Assembly (NCBI GenBank): GCA_010671975.1
Contig: JAAHIA010000099.1
Span: 1 to 13,177, forward strand
Direction: 5' to 3'
From: Leptolyngbya sp. SIO4C1
GTDB taxonomy: Bacteria > Cyanobacteriota > Cyanobacteriia > Phormidesmidales > Phormidesmidaceae
Length of the DNA stretch: 13,177 nucleotides
A program made the translations under genes and the position numbers. The notes beneath the pieces were generated by a model. The model had not been told where the DNA came from and did not search any database. It worked only from the letters and a program-made list of their open reading frames with translations. This document shows positions 1-7,567 of this stretch, piece by piece. How positions within the stretch are numbered: the first letter of the stretch is position 1; every line of letters starts with the position of its first letter.

Positions 1-750
1 GTCGCCAGTGTTCACTGGCGACTGCGGCTGTCAGACCCCAGCCAGCGCACCTATCACTATCGGGTAACCTACTTTTTAGAAGGCAATCTGCAATACCAGA
101 GCGACTGGCAAGTCTCGCAAGATCCTAGCCTCGTCATCAATGAACCGTTTAGAAACACCCTGACTGTGCGGCTGATTCCCTCGCTGCCTGACGATTTAAT
201 TGAGGCCATTGTTGACCTCACCTACGAAGAAAGTGAAACCGGCTATCGACGACAGTTTCAAGAAATCTTCTCACCCGATACCGCTGACGGGATGCGGCGG
301 CGCACGCTCTCGATGCCTACCCTGCTAGCAGAGCCGGCTCCCTACACCTATGAAGTAACCGCTGTGCGCGCCGATGGCTCCGTCTTTCAATCGGATCCGC
401 TGCTCAAAGATGACTCAGCGGTGCTGGTCGCCGATGGGCCATCGGGCAAAACCGCGCGCATTCGCCTCAGGCTCAGTGGCTCTGACGGCCTCATGGAGCA
501 GGTCGGGCTAGTCGCCATTAAAGTCGATCTCACTAGCCTGGGAGAAAATCCGGACCAAGAGTCTGCAATTTTTACCCCCAGCCAGGCCGACATGAAAACC
601 GTCACCCTGATTCGGCCTGAGACGGCGGAGCCCTTCACCTATCGGTACACCGTCACTGGCTATGACCTCAACGGCAATGCCGTGGCGGGTGAAAGCGGAG
701 AGACCTCGGATCTTACCTTGTTTGTGAAAGTTCCTAGCCCGCTTTCTTAG
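1..750 (+). CDS. 97-residue beta-repeat protein, C-terminal part (5' end outside window)
   Basis: The frame is open from the first base, so this is the last 249 residues of a longer protein; a GTG at 166 is not the real start. The visible part is made of repeats with a 97-residue period. The landmark YHYRVT (residues 18-23) recurs as YTYEVT (115-120) and FTYRYT (212-217), each followed by a short turn rich in Asp, Gly and Asn, a Ser/Asp segment and a hydrophobic strand (SLVI, AVLV, LTLFV). Alternating hydrophobic and polar residues suggest tandem beta-sandwich modules. No catalytic motif, membrane span or cysteine is visible. I do not recognise the family, and its function cannot be assigned. 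The gene is on the same strand as the caspase operon but is separated from it by a likely terminator and 239 bases, so it is probably a separate unit. The reading frame is firm; the fold is inferred. Confidence 0.85.
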   Translation, partial: VASVHWRLRLSDPSQRTYHYRVTYFLEGNLQYQSDWQVSQDPSLVINEPFRNTLTVRLIPSLPDDLIEAIVDLTYEESETGYRRQFQEIFSPDTADGMRRRTLSMPTLLAEPAPYTYEVTAVRADGSVFQSDPLLKDDSAVLVADGPSGKTARIRLRLSGSDGLMEQVGLVAIKVDLTSLGENPDQESAIFTPSQADMKTVTLIRPETAEPFTYRYTVTGYDLNGNAVAGESGETSDLTLFVKVPSPLS

Positions 751-779
751 CCAGCGCGAGCGAATTGTTGATAAAGTGA

Positions 780-808
780 GGGAGACGTGGGAGCGCGTCT
801 TCCTTTCT
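780..808 (+). terminator. Probable rho-independent terminator after the repeat-protein gene
   Basis: Positions 780-787 (GGGAGACG) pair with 796-803 (CGTCTTCC) in an 8-bp stem with one G-T wobble and an 8-base loop. The stem is followed by TTTCT. It lies 30 bases past the stop of the upstream gene, on its strand. The short, imperfect T tract keeps confidence moderate. Confidence 0.5.
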
Positions 809-827
809 GCTGATCTCCTATCATTAA

Positions 828-843
828 GTACCCTTAAGGATAC
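828..843. promoter_or_regulatory. Imperfect 16-bp palindrome upstream of the caspase operon
   Basis: GTACCCTTAAGGATAC reads the same on both strands except for one mismatched pair; the core CCTTAAGG is perfect. It lies between the probable terminator and the caspase start, about 150 bases upstream of the ATG, where an operator could sit. No convincing -35/-10 pair was found beside it, so a regulatory role is only suggested. Confidence 0.25.
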
Positions 844-974
844 GGCGGAAACGCTGTCAGATTTTCCACAATAGTATCAACACCTTTACCAACCCTGCCG
901 AGGCGAATGCTCGCTTTGGCAATCGCTTCAGCCGTCAAGCTGCGATCTTGATGCTCTACTTTGGCGTGCCTTAG
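828..974 (+). pseudogene. Short unidentified reading frame, possible gene remnant
   Basis: The frame is open from just after a TAA at 825-827 to a TAG at 972-974. The stretch from 861 reads like real protein, with tracts such as INTFTNPAEANARFG and RQAAILMLYFGVP just before the stop. It has no ATG at its upstream end and no clear ribosome binding site. It could be the 3' remnant of a deleted gene, a small unannotated peptide, or chance. It ends 15 bases before the caspase-nSTAND start. Identity unknown. Confidence 0.25.
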
Positions 975-989
975 TGCCGTCACGTTCTC

Positions 990-3900
990 ATGAGTCGAGA
1001 CGCCCTAATTGTTGGAATTAACCACTATGACAGTGCGATGCTGCAGCCGCTGCGATCGCCCGCCCAGGATGCAGACGCCATTGCGGAGTCGCTAGAAACC
1101 CACGGCAGCTTTCGGATTTGGCGACTGCCCGAATTTTTAGATCCGTTTGCCGCTGGCGCGCGGCGCGTGGCGCGCCACCAGGCGGTGACGGTCGCTGAGC
1201 TAGAAGAGGCGCTGGTACGCCTGTTTAAGCCGCCCGGGCAGCACGTGCCAGAGACGGCCCTATTTTTCTTTTCAGGCCACGGTCTGCGCAAAGATCGCGG
1301 CATTCAAGAAGGCTATCTCGCCACCAGCGATGTGAATCCGGCGCAGGGCAACTGGGGGCTGTCTTTGCAATGGCTGCGCCGGCTGCTGCAAGAGAGCCTG
1401 GTGCCGCAGCAGATTGTTTGGCTAGACTGCTGCTACAGCGGCGAGGCGCTAAATTTTAATGAGGCCGACCCCGGTCGCTCGGCTCGGCAGACGGCGCTCT
1501 TTTTAATTGCGGCATCGAGAGAATTTGACGCGGCCTATGTGGATGCCAGCAGCGAGCACAGCCTGCTGACCAGCGCCCTGCTAGAGGGCCTCAACCCGCA
1601 CCGGCAGCCCTCCGGCTTGGTCACTAACGACAGCCTAGTTGCCGTGATTCAGCAGCGGCTGAGGCGCGAGCCGCAGCAGCCGCTCTGGCTCAACCCCAAC
1701 CAAGAGATGGTCCTAGCCGGCACACAGCCGGCCGCGCTCACGCCCAATCTCAAGGGCGAGTGCCCCTACCGAGGGCTGCGCTATTTCAGAGTAGAAGATG
1801 CGCCCTATTTCTATGGACGCGAAGCGCTGACCGCGCAGCTGCTCGATCAGGTGAAAGTTGGACGAGGCAATTTTTTAGCCGTGCTGGGAGCCTCTGGCAG
1901 CGGCAAATCTTCAGCGGTGCGCGCCGGGCTGATCTATCAGCTGCAGCAGGGCCGTCGCCTCTCAGGCTCAGAGCATTGGCAAATTCGCATCTTGACGCCG
2001 GGCGGGCAGCCGCTGACAAACCTGGCCGCAGCGTTTCTAGACCCGCAGGCCGCTGATCTAGAACGGGCGCAGCAGCTGCAGCTGGCCGCAGCCGCGATCG
2101 CAGACGGTGCGGCCGGGCTAGCGCGACTGGTCCAAGCGGCTCAAGCGCCGCGCACCCTGCTGTTTGTCGATCAGTTTGAAGAGATCTTTACGCTGTGTCA
2201 GTCTGAAGCCGTTCGCCAGCAGTTTTTGGCCTGCCTGCTGGAGGCGCTAGCGGCGGCGGCCGATCGGCTGTGCCTAGTGATTGCCATGCGCGCCGACTTT
2301 CTCGGCCGCTGCACCGAGCAAGCCTACAGCGGCCTGGCTGACAAAATTCAAACGCACCTGGTCACCGTCAAGCCGATGACGGCTCAGGACCTCACTCAGG
2401 TCGTGCGTCAGCCGGCGCAGCAGGTGGGCCTGCGCATAGAAGATAGCCTAGTAACGCAGATTTTGAACGATTTGAGCATTGAGGAAACCCGCACAGAGAC
2501 CTCAGCTCAGATGCTGCCCGCCTGGGAGCCCGGCAGCCTGCCGCTGCTCGAATACACGCTCGAGCAGCTCTGGCGCTATCGCAGCCTAGATCGCCTGACG
2601 CTCGATCGCTACATCCAGCTGGGCGGCGTTCGTAAAGCTCTAGAGAAGCGCGCCGATGAGGTCTATCAGCAGCTTCAGCCGGCCGAACAGCAAATTGCCA
2701 AGCAAATTTTTCTGGCGCTGACGCAGCTGGGTGAGGGCGTCGAAGATACGCGCCGCCGCGTCTTTAAGGCCGACCTGATTCACTCGCAGCAGTCAGCCGC
2801 CACCGTAGATCGCGTGGTTCAAGCGCTGGCCGCAGAGCGACTGGTGGTCACCAGCGAACTGATGGCCAAAGGGCCGCAGCCCCAGCGGGCGGTCGTGGTC
2901 GAAATTGCTCATGAGGCGCTGATTCGCCACTGGCGGCGGCTGCGCCTGTGGCTAGAAGATAACCGCGATGCCATTCGCCTAGAGCGCAAGATTGAGGCCG
3001 CCGCTCAAGACTGGCAGGCGCAGGGCCGCCCGCAGGCAGCGGCTTACCTGCTGCAGGGTCCCAAGCTAGCTGAAGCCGAAAGTTTCTTAGCCGATGATGC
3101 CAGCCTGGGGCTGCTGTCGGGGCTCGCACAGGCCTTTATCCAAGCCAGCCAGCAGGAGCGCGATCGCGCCCAGCAGGCAGAAGCGGCCCGCCGTCAGCGA
3201 GAGCTAGCGCACGAGCGCCAGGCAGCCAGAGCGGCCCGCCGACAGACCGTAGCCGTGGCTGCCGCCGCCGCCGTCGTAATCGGCGCCATTGGCTTAGCCG
3301 GGTGGAACACCCAGCAGCTGCAAAAGAACACGCTTGATGCTTGGACCGACGCGATCGCAGCTGATTCTGCTGTCGAGCAGCAAATTCTGCAGGCCGCTGA
3401 CCGGCAGGCCGAGCAATATTTACAAGCCGACAAGCCGGCCAAAGCGCTGGCCTACTATCGGCGAATCCGCGAGGCCTCGGTAGCGGCGCTCTCAGCTGCG
3501 ATCGCCGAACCCCAAACCTTGCAGCAGCTGCTCAGCCCGTCGCCGCCGCCGGCGCTGCTAGCAGAGATTCAACAGCAGCCTGACGCGAAGCCGCTCTTCG
3601 AGCTGGCTCAGCAGGCAGAGGCGAAGATGATGCCGCTGGTGCAGACGCAGGCAGCGCAGCTAACAGCGGCGATTGAGTCACAAGACTATGGTCAGCTGCG
3701 GCCCGAGGCCCGCTATGCAGAGCGCGAAGCCCAGTATACCGGCGCGCTGCGAGAAACCTATGCCCTGCTGATGCTAGCAGCGGGCGCTGACCTCAACGGC
3801 AACGGGCGATTGGACAGCCTGGCAGAGGCGCTGCAGATTCCCTGTCCGCTGCTAGATGATATTGAGCAGCGCTGGCGCGCAGTGAGCTGCAGTTGGTACG

Positions 3901-4103
3901 CGGACGATCCCTACGTTCCCTATGACCCCAGCTGTCAGGCGCTCAACGAACAGACCCTAGCCCTGCTGATTTTTAACGACCTAGACCACTATCCGCTAGC
4001 GGTAGATCGCCTTGCCGCCTGCCGCAGCACCCCATCGGCTAGGCAAACGCTGCGCCGTTTTGCCACAGCCGCCCTAAAAATCGTCAGAAGGAACAGAGGA
4101 TGA
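990..4103 (+). CDS. Membrane-anchored caspase-like peptidase fused to an nSTAND1 NTPase
   Basis: The 1,037-residue protein opens with a C14-type caspase-like domain (about 1-245). The catalytic pair is His97 in FSGHG and Cys148 in DCCYSG. A linker (GECPYRGL, 257-264, and FYGRE, 274-278, typical nSTAND1 entry motifs) leads to a STAND NTPase with Walker A GASGSGKSS (300-308; Lys306) and Walker B LLFVDQFEEIF (390-400); the helical part runs to about 715. A charged, Gln/Arg/Ala-rich, probably coiled segment (717-752) precedes one membrane span (754-772). The last 265 residues probably lie outside the cytoplasm. They lack the WD40 or TPR repeats that often end such proteins and carry a calcium-loop-like motif DLNGNGRLD (934-942) and four cysteines (952, 967, 982, 1011). 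STAND proteins act as ligand-triggered switches; here activation would release the protease, in signalling or cell death (inferred). It is the first gene of the operon, and its stop overlaps the next start (ATGA). Confidence 0.93.
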   Translation: MSRDALIVGINHYDSAMLQPLRSPAQDADAIAESLETHGSFRIWRLPEFLDPFAAGARRVARHQAVTVAELEEALVRLFKPPGQHVPETALFFFSGHGLRKDRGIQEGYLATSDVNPAQGNWGLSLQWLRRLLQESLVPQQIVWLDCCYSGEALNFNEADPGRSARQTALFLIAASREFDAAYVDASSEHSLLTSALLEGLNPHRQPSGLVTNDSLVAVIQQRLRREPQQPLWLNPNQEMVLAGTQPAALTPNLKGECPYRGLRYFRVEDAPYFYGREALTAQLLDQVKVGRGNFLAVLGASGSGKSSAVRAGLIYQLQQGRRLSGSEHWQIRILTPGGQPLTNLAAAFLDPQAADLERAQQLQLAAAAIADGAAGLARLVQAAQAPRTLLFVDQFEEIFTLCQSEAVRQQFLACLLEALAAAADRLCLVIAMRADFLGRCTEQAYSGLADKIQTHLVTVKPMTAQDLTQVVRQPAQQVGLRIEDSLVTQILNDLSIEETRTETSAQMLPAWEPGSLPLLEYTLEQLWRYRSLDRLTLDRYIQLGGVRKALEKRADEVYQQLQPAEQQIAKQIFLALTQLGEGVEDTRRRVFKADLIHSQQSAATVDRVVQALAAERLVVTSELMAKGPQPQRAVVVEIAHEALIRHWRRLRLWLEDNRDAIRLERKIEAAAQDWQAQGRPQAAAYLLQGPKLAEAESFLADDASLGLLSGLAQAFIQASQQERDRAQQAEAARRQRELAHERQAARAARRQTVAVAAAAAVVIGAIGLAGWNTQQLQKNTLDAWTDAIAADSAVEQQILQAADRQAEQYLQADKPAKALAYYRRIREASVAALSAAIAEPQTLQQLLSPSPPPALLAEIQQQPDAKPLFELAQQAEAKMMPLVQTQAAQLTAAIESQDYGQLRPEARYAEREAQYTGALRETYALLMLAAGADLNGNGRLDSLAEALQIPCPLLDDIEQRWRAVSCSWYADDPYVPYDPSCQALNEQTLALLIFNDLDHYPLAVDRLAACRSTPSARQTLRRFATAALKIVRRNRG

Positions 4104-5773
4104 TACCCGATTATAGAGAGCATAAACACCGCTGGCTGACGCGCCTCGTCTCGATGGCGCTGATTCCGTCCTACCTACTCGCTGCCAGCGCCCGCAGCTT
4201 AGCGCTGTCGATTCCTAGCGCCGCAGAAGTGTCGACCTTTCAAAACACATCTAGCGCCAGCGTGCAAGATCAGGCCTATCTGGGTGAGTTTGGTCGCAGC
4301 ACCCGCAATCCAGTCGTCAGAGGTGCGCAGCTGCTCAACCTGAGTCAGTTTTTACGGATTCCAGGCAACCAGCGAGCGCGGGTCAACCTGGTATACGCCT
4401 TCAACAACAGTTCCGAGCGGCGGCTAGGGCTGCAGGCCGGGCCGTCCGCTCAGGCCACGGCCTACTATTTTCCCTGCCGGATTGAAGGCGGCACCTTCGT
4501 GATTGGCTGGCATGCCGGCACCGAAGGCCGTCCCTGCGCTAATCCGGGCATCACCGCTAGCCTAGACACGTCGGGTCAGCAGGCCGGGCAGCTCCAGCCT
4601 ATCGCCCTAAAAGCCGCCGACCGCTTAGCTGGCTTGCCAGCCCTGAGCGCTCAGGCCAACAATCCGGTGCTGCGCTACTGCACCATTGCTGCTAGCGGTC
4701 GCGGCTGGTGGGTACGCTGGGGCAATTTCGAGAATCCCTGCCAGGAAGCTTTACAAGCCTGTTTAGCAACCGGCCCTGCGGCTGGCTGTACGGCTCTCGG
4801 CATTGGCCACTGGCGCGCTAGAGATCCAGATCTGCTGGTAACGATTGGCTGTGCCGACAATCGATTTTACTCAGCCCGGGGCAGCGGCATCAGCGTCGCC
4901 ACCACGATTATCTCTGATCTGGCGCAAGAAGCGAAGGCCGAGCAGTCGCGCGTCTGTGCGCTGAACGTCTATCAGCCAGACGATGTGATTATTGCGCCCA
5001 TCACCGATGCGGCAACGCTGATTCAGACCCAGGTGCAGGGCCGCTCGCTGGCGGTTGATGTGTTAGCAGGAGACGTCCTAGTGCGCTCAACCCGGCAGCC
5101 GGCCGGGCTGATTGTAGAACGAGGCGAGCAGTATCTATCGGCACCGCATCAGGTGCGACCGATTGACGTAGCGACCGTAGCCCAGTCGACGCCGGTGCGT
5201 CACTTTTTAGATCCGGCCAGCTGGCCGCCCGACGCCGCTGCAGAAGTTAACGACTATCGAGTCGCCGTGGCGGGGCGATCGCAGCCGCCCGATCGGCCCG
5301 ACGATGAAATCAACGAAGATATCGCCTCGCCGCTGCAGTGGTTTTTCGACCTCATCGGACTGTTAGACGAGCTCAATGACAATCGCCCGCCTGAGGAGCC
5401 CGTGGGTGTTGGCGATATCGGATTTCCAGACGATCCGCCCCCTCGCGCAGCGGCTCGCATTCAGCTGAGCGCTAACCGCTTGGACTTTGGTCGCCTGTCG
5501 GTAGGCAGCAGCGTCTCTCGCCAGCTGACAATCACCAACAGCGGCTCAGCAGCGCTCAGCCTAGATATGGTCCTGAGCGATCGGTCTAACGGGTTCTTGC
5601 TGGGCGAGTGTCAAGGCGGATCGCTGGCGCCGGGCGATCGCTGCTCGCTGTCTGTTCGCTTCCGCCCCCAAACTCAGCAGACCTATGCTGCCGAGCTGCA
5701 AATCTTCAGCAATGCCGAAAACGGCACCCAGTCCGTCAGCCTCAGCGGTACCGGCTTTTTCGATATTCGGTAG
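4100..5773 (+). CDS. Exported protein with FecR-like segment and C-terminal ASH/choice-of-anchor-D-type domain
   Basis: The 557-residue protein begins with basic residues (HKHRW, 8-12) and a hydrophobic stretch (about 16-37) that looks like a signal peptide or uncleaved anchor. Residues 60-260 form a cysteine-containing region with many Gly, Trp and beta-prone segments that I do not recognise. Residues about 305-355 resemble the beta-repeat part of FecR domains (VDVLAGDVLVRS, then GLIVERGEQYL). A linker rich in Pro, Asp and Glu (390-450) leads to a beta-sandwich at 453-552 with the pattern LDFGRLSVG, LTITNSGSAAL, PGDRCSLSVRF, LSGTG, as in ASH/choice-of-anchor-D domains. The ATG lies inside the stop region of the caspase gene (ATGA, 4100-4103), with AAGGA at 4088-4092, so translation is coupled. 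It is probably a periplasmic or surface partner of the caspase protein's outside domain (inferred). The ASH assignment is good; FecR is moderate. Confidence 0.85.
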   Translation: MIPDYREHKHRWLTRLVSMALIPSYLLAASARSLALSIPSAAEVSTFQNTSSASVQDQAYLGEFGRSTRNPVVRGAQLLNLSQFLRIPGNQRARVNLVYAFNNSSERRLGLQAGPSAQATAYYFPCRIEGGTFVIGWHAGTEGRPCANPGITASLDTSGQQAGQLQPIALKAADRLAGLPALSAQANNPVLRYCTIAASGRGWWVRWGNFENPCQEALQACLATGPAAGCTALGIGHWRARDPDLLVTIGCADNRFYSARGSGISVATTIISDLAQEAKAEQSRVCALNVYQPDDVIIAPITDAATLIQTQVQGRSLAVDVLAGDVLVRSTRQPAGLIVERGEQYLSAPHQVRPIDVATVAQSTPVRHFLDPASWPPDAAAEVNDYRVAVAGRSQPPDRPDDEINEDIASPLQWFFDLIGLLDELNDNRPPEEPVGVGDIGFPDDPPPRAAARIQLSANRLDFGRLSVGSSVSRQLTITNSGSAALSLDMVLSDRSNGFLLGECQGGSLAPGDRCSLSVRFRPQTQQTYAAELQIFSNAENGTQSVSLSGTGFFDIR

Positions 5774-5820
5774 CGCTAGGTAGCGCCCTGTGTCCCCCTC
5801 TATCCACAACCTGCAGTGCT

Positions 5821-6207
5821 ATGTCCACTCACTTTCAATCCGACGATATTCTAGAAGGCGCTCGCTCAATTCGCTGCCATCTGCCGGCGCTGCTAGGCGA
5901 TCGGGCCGAGGCGGTCGATCAGGAGATTGCCAGGCTCCTAGCGCAGGCGCAGCAGGGTACAGCGGTGGATGAACCGCTGCTGACGCTGCTCAAGCAGCAG
6001 GAGGCGACCTACTTTTGGATCGCTGAATACCTCAGCCCGCAGCCGGCTGCCAAAGGCTTTGAGCCACTGCCAGGGCGCGGCGGTGCGATCGCAGCCACCA
6101 AATACGTCTGCCCGCAGGGTGACTATGTGTGGTATCAGCGCACAGCCGGCCAGTCGCCCCCGCGCTGCCCAACTCACGGCGAGCTGATTTTAGCAGCGGA
6201 GGCTTAG
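5821..6207 (+). CDS. Small helical protein with C-terminal Cys/Cys/His ribbon-like motif
   Basis: The start is placed at the ATG at 5821, giving 128 residues. The frame is open further upstream to 5608, but that part overlaps the preceding gene and reads as its shadow. Residues 8-72 are predicted mostly helical, with acidic and Gln-rich helices and a hydrophobic end (FWIAEYL). After a Gly/Pro linker, residues 95-124 form a compact motif YVCPQGDYVWYQR ... PPRCPTHGELIL with Cys97, Cys116 and His119. This resembles half of a zinc ribbon; the fourth ligand is not obvious, so metal binding is uncertain. There is no signal peptide or membrane span, so it is probably cytoplasmic. It lies 47 bases after the exported protein gene and 7 before the membrane protein gene. 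An adaptor role, with the helical part binding the nSTAND protein, is inference from context only. Confidence 0.75.
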   Translation: MSTHFQSDDILEGARSIRCHLPALLGDRAEAVDQEIARLLAQAQQGTAVDEPLLTLLKQQEATYFWIAEYLSPQPAAKGFEPLPGRGGAIAATKYVCPQGDYVWYQRTAGQSPPRCPTHGELILAAEA

Positions 6208-6214
6208 CCAGTCG

Positions 6215-7135
6215 ATGCCAACCCAGTTTTTAGAAAGCCTGGGCGGTCAGCTAGCAGAGCGCTGGATGGCGACCCTATTCACGCCGGCGCTGGTCTTTTG
6301 GCTGGGTGGCCTAGCCGCGTGGATTCAGCAGTTCGGCTGGGACGAGCTTGAAACCTGGCTGAATGCTCAGTCTGAGCCGATTCAGATTACGCTGATAGCC
6401 GGTAGCCTGCTGCTGGTGGCCGCCTCTGCTTTCATCGTTCAGCAGCTAGAGCTGCCAGCGCTTCAGGTGTTAGAAGGCTACTGGCCGGTTTGGCTCAGCC
6501 GCCTGCGCCGCTACGGCATTCGTCGCCAGCGCCAAATCTTGAAGCGTAAAGAGCAGCGCTGGCAGCAGCTAGCCCGACAGCGCGAACAGCAGGGGCTAAC
6601 GCCAGCCGAGACCGATGACTACATCCGGCTCGACTGGCAGCTGCGCCAGTTTCCCTCGCAGCCCGGCCGACTGATGCCAACTCGCCTCGGCAATCTGCTG
6701 CGCGCCGCTGAGGACCTGCCGCAGATAAAATACGGCCTCGATGCTATTCTCTGCTGGCCGCGCCTGTGGATGCTGCTGCCCGAGCCTGTCAAAACCGATC
6801 TGCAGGCCGCTCGGGCTGAGCTCAACACCGCAGCGCGAGTTTGGCTGTGGGGGCTATGTTTTTTAGTCTGGTGGATCTGGGCCTGGTGGGCTTTCCCAAT
6901 CGGATTGCTAATCGCTTGGTTTGCCTACCGCTGGCTGCTACGCGCCGCAGCCACCTACGCCACCCTGCTCGAATCAGCCTTTGACCTGCATCGGCTAGCC
7001 CTGTATCAGTCGCTGCGCTGGCCGCTACCCACAAACCCAGCTGAAGAACAGCGAATGGGACAGCAGCTGACAGCCTACTTATGGCGCGGCTCTGACAGCA
7101 CGCAGCCTAAGTTTGTGCTACCCCAGCAAGATTAG
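6215..7135 (+). CDS. Multi-pass membrane protein of an uncharacterised conserved family
   Basis: The 306-residue protein has hydrophobic segments at about 20-40, 57-78 and 208-245; the last is long and Trp-rich, probably two passes. Between the second and third lies a cytoplasm-like basic and Gln-rich region (95-150), followed by what looks like the family signature: PTRLGNLLRAAED (155-167), KYGLDAILCWPRLWMLLP (172-189). The C-terminal part has FDLHRLALYQSLRWPLP (256-272) followed by an acidic helix (EEQRMGQQL). I recall such motifs in hypothetical membrane proteins from several bacterial phyla, but no function is known to me. There are no obvious catalytic residues. It is the last gene of the four-gene operon, 7 bases after the small ribbon-like protein. 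Given its partners it may form the membrane output or scaffold of the caspase system (inferred). No terminator was recognised in the 42 bases before the convergent Roco gene ends. Confidence 0.85.
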   Translation: MPTQFLESLGGQLAERWMATLFTPALVFWLGGLAAWIQQFGWDELETWLNAQSEPIQITLIAGSLLLVAASAFIVQQLELPALQVLEGYWPVWLSRLRRYGIRRQRQILKRKEQRWQQLARQREQQGLTPAETDDYIRLDWQLRQFPSQPGRLMPTRLGNLLRAAEDLPQIKYGLDAILCWPRLWMLLPEPVKTDLQAARAELNTAARVWLWGLCFLVWWIWAWWAFPIGLLIAWFAYRWLLRAAATYATLLESAFDLHRLALYQSLRWPLPTNPAEEQRMGQQLTAYLWRGSDSTQPKFVLPQQD

Positions 7136-7177
7136 CAAACCGGGGTGCCTGACATATCTTATTGAAACCAAGAACCC

Positions 7178-7567
7178 TCACGGTAGCCGCAGCTCAATCC
7201 CTACCTTGCTGCCGAGATCGGTAACGTTATTAGCGAAATCGGTGACGCTCGCGACAGGACCGGCAACGGCAGAGGCCGCCATCAGCAGCGCCAGCAGTCG
7301 ATGCTTGAGCTTTGCCTGACTGCGCTGATCTTCAGGCTTTTTGATTTCTGCTGCTACATCTTCAAGGTCAATGATCATGCCCGTTTGCGTATCAGCCGGG
7401 AACTGAGAGATCAGCTGGCGCAGGTGGGCGACAATCTGCAATAGCTCAGCCGGGCTGGCGCCGCTGGTCTGTGTGAAATGAGACGCGGCTATCTGAGCCT
7501 GGTCTTTGGCTTCGTTGACCAAGTTACCGATATTAGCGCCCTGGTTGTTGTTGGTGATTTCGGTCAT
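7178..7567 (-). CDS. Possible internal translation product of the Roco gene (129 residues)
   Basis: Within the Roco frame, codon 898 is ATG (7565-7567) preceded by GAGGA with a 7-base spacer, a better site than those of most genes in this window. The product would be the C-terminal module alone: MTEITNNNQGANIGNL at its start, helices at about 36-55 and 64-98, and a small-residue hydrophobic stretch (about 90-108). The opening looks like the natural N-terminus of a free-standing protein. I recall small cyanobacterial proteins that start with NNNQGANIGN-like motifs, which supports a gene fusion. It would be an effector or partner subunit in excess over full-length Roco. Expression is not proven. 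Confidence 0.35.
   Translation of the reverse strand: MTEITNNNQGANIGNLVNEAKDQAQIAASHFTQTSGASPAELLQIVAHLRQLISQFPADTQTGMIIDLEDVAAEIKKPEDQRSQAKLKHRLLALLMAASAVAGPVASVTDFANNVTDLGSKVGIELRLP

Noticed and set aside
1025..3442. Several antisense and alternative frames of 77-98 residues over the caspase-nSTAND gene
   Set aside because: High-GC coding sequence commonly leaves open frames on the other strand. These are rich in Ala, Arg and Ser and show no domain or start signals.
5608..5820. N-terminal extension of the small ribbon-like protein to a 199-residue product
   Set aside because: The extension overlaps the ASH domain of the preceding gene in another frame, and its residues look like shadow coding. 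The ATG at 5821 gives a compact protein just after the previous stop.
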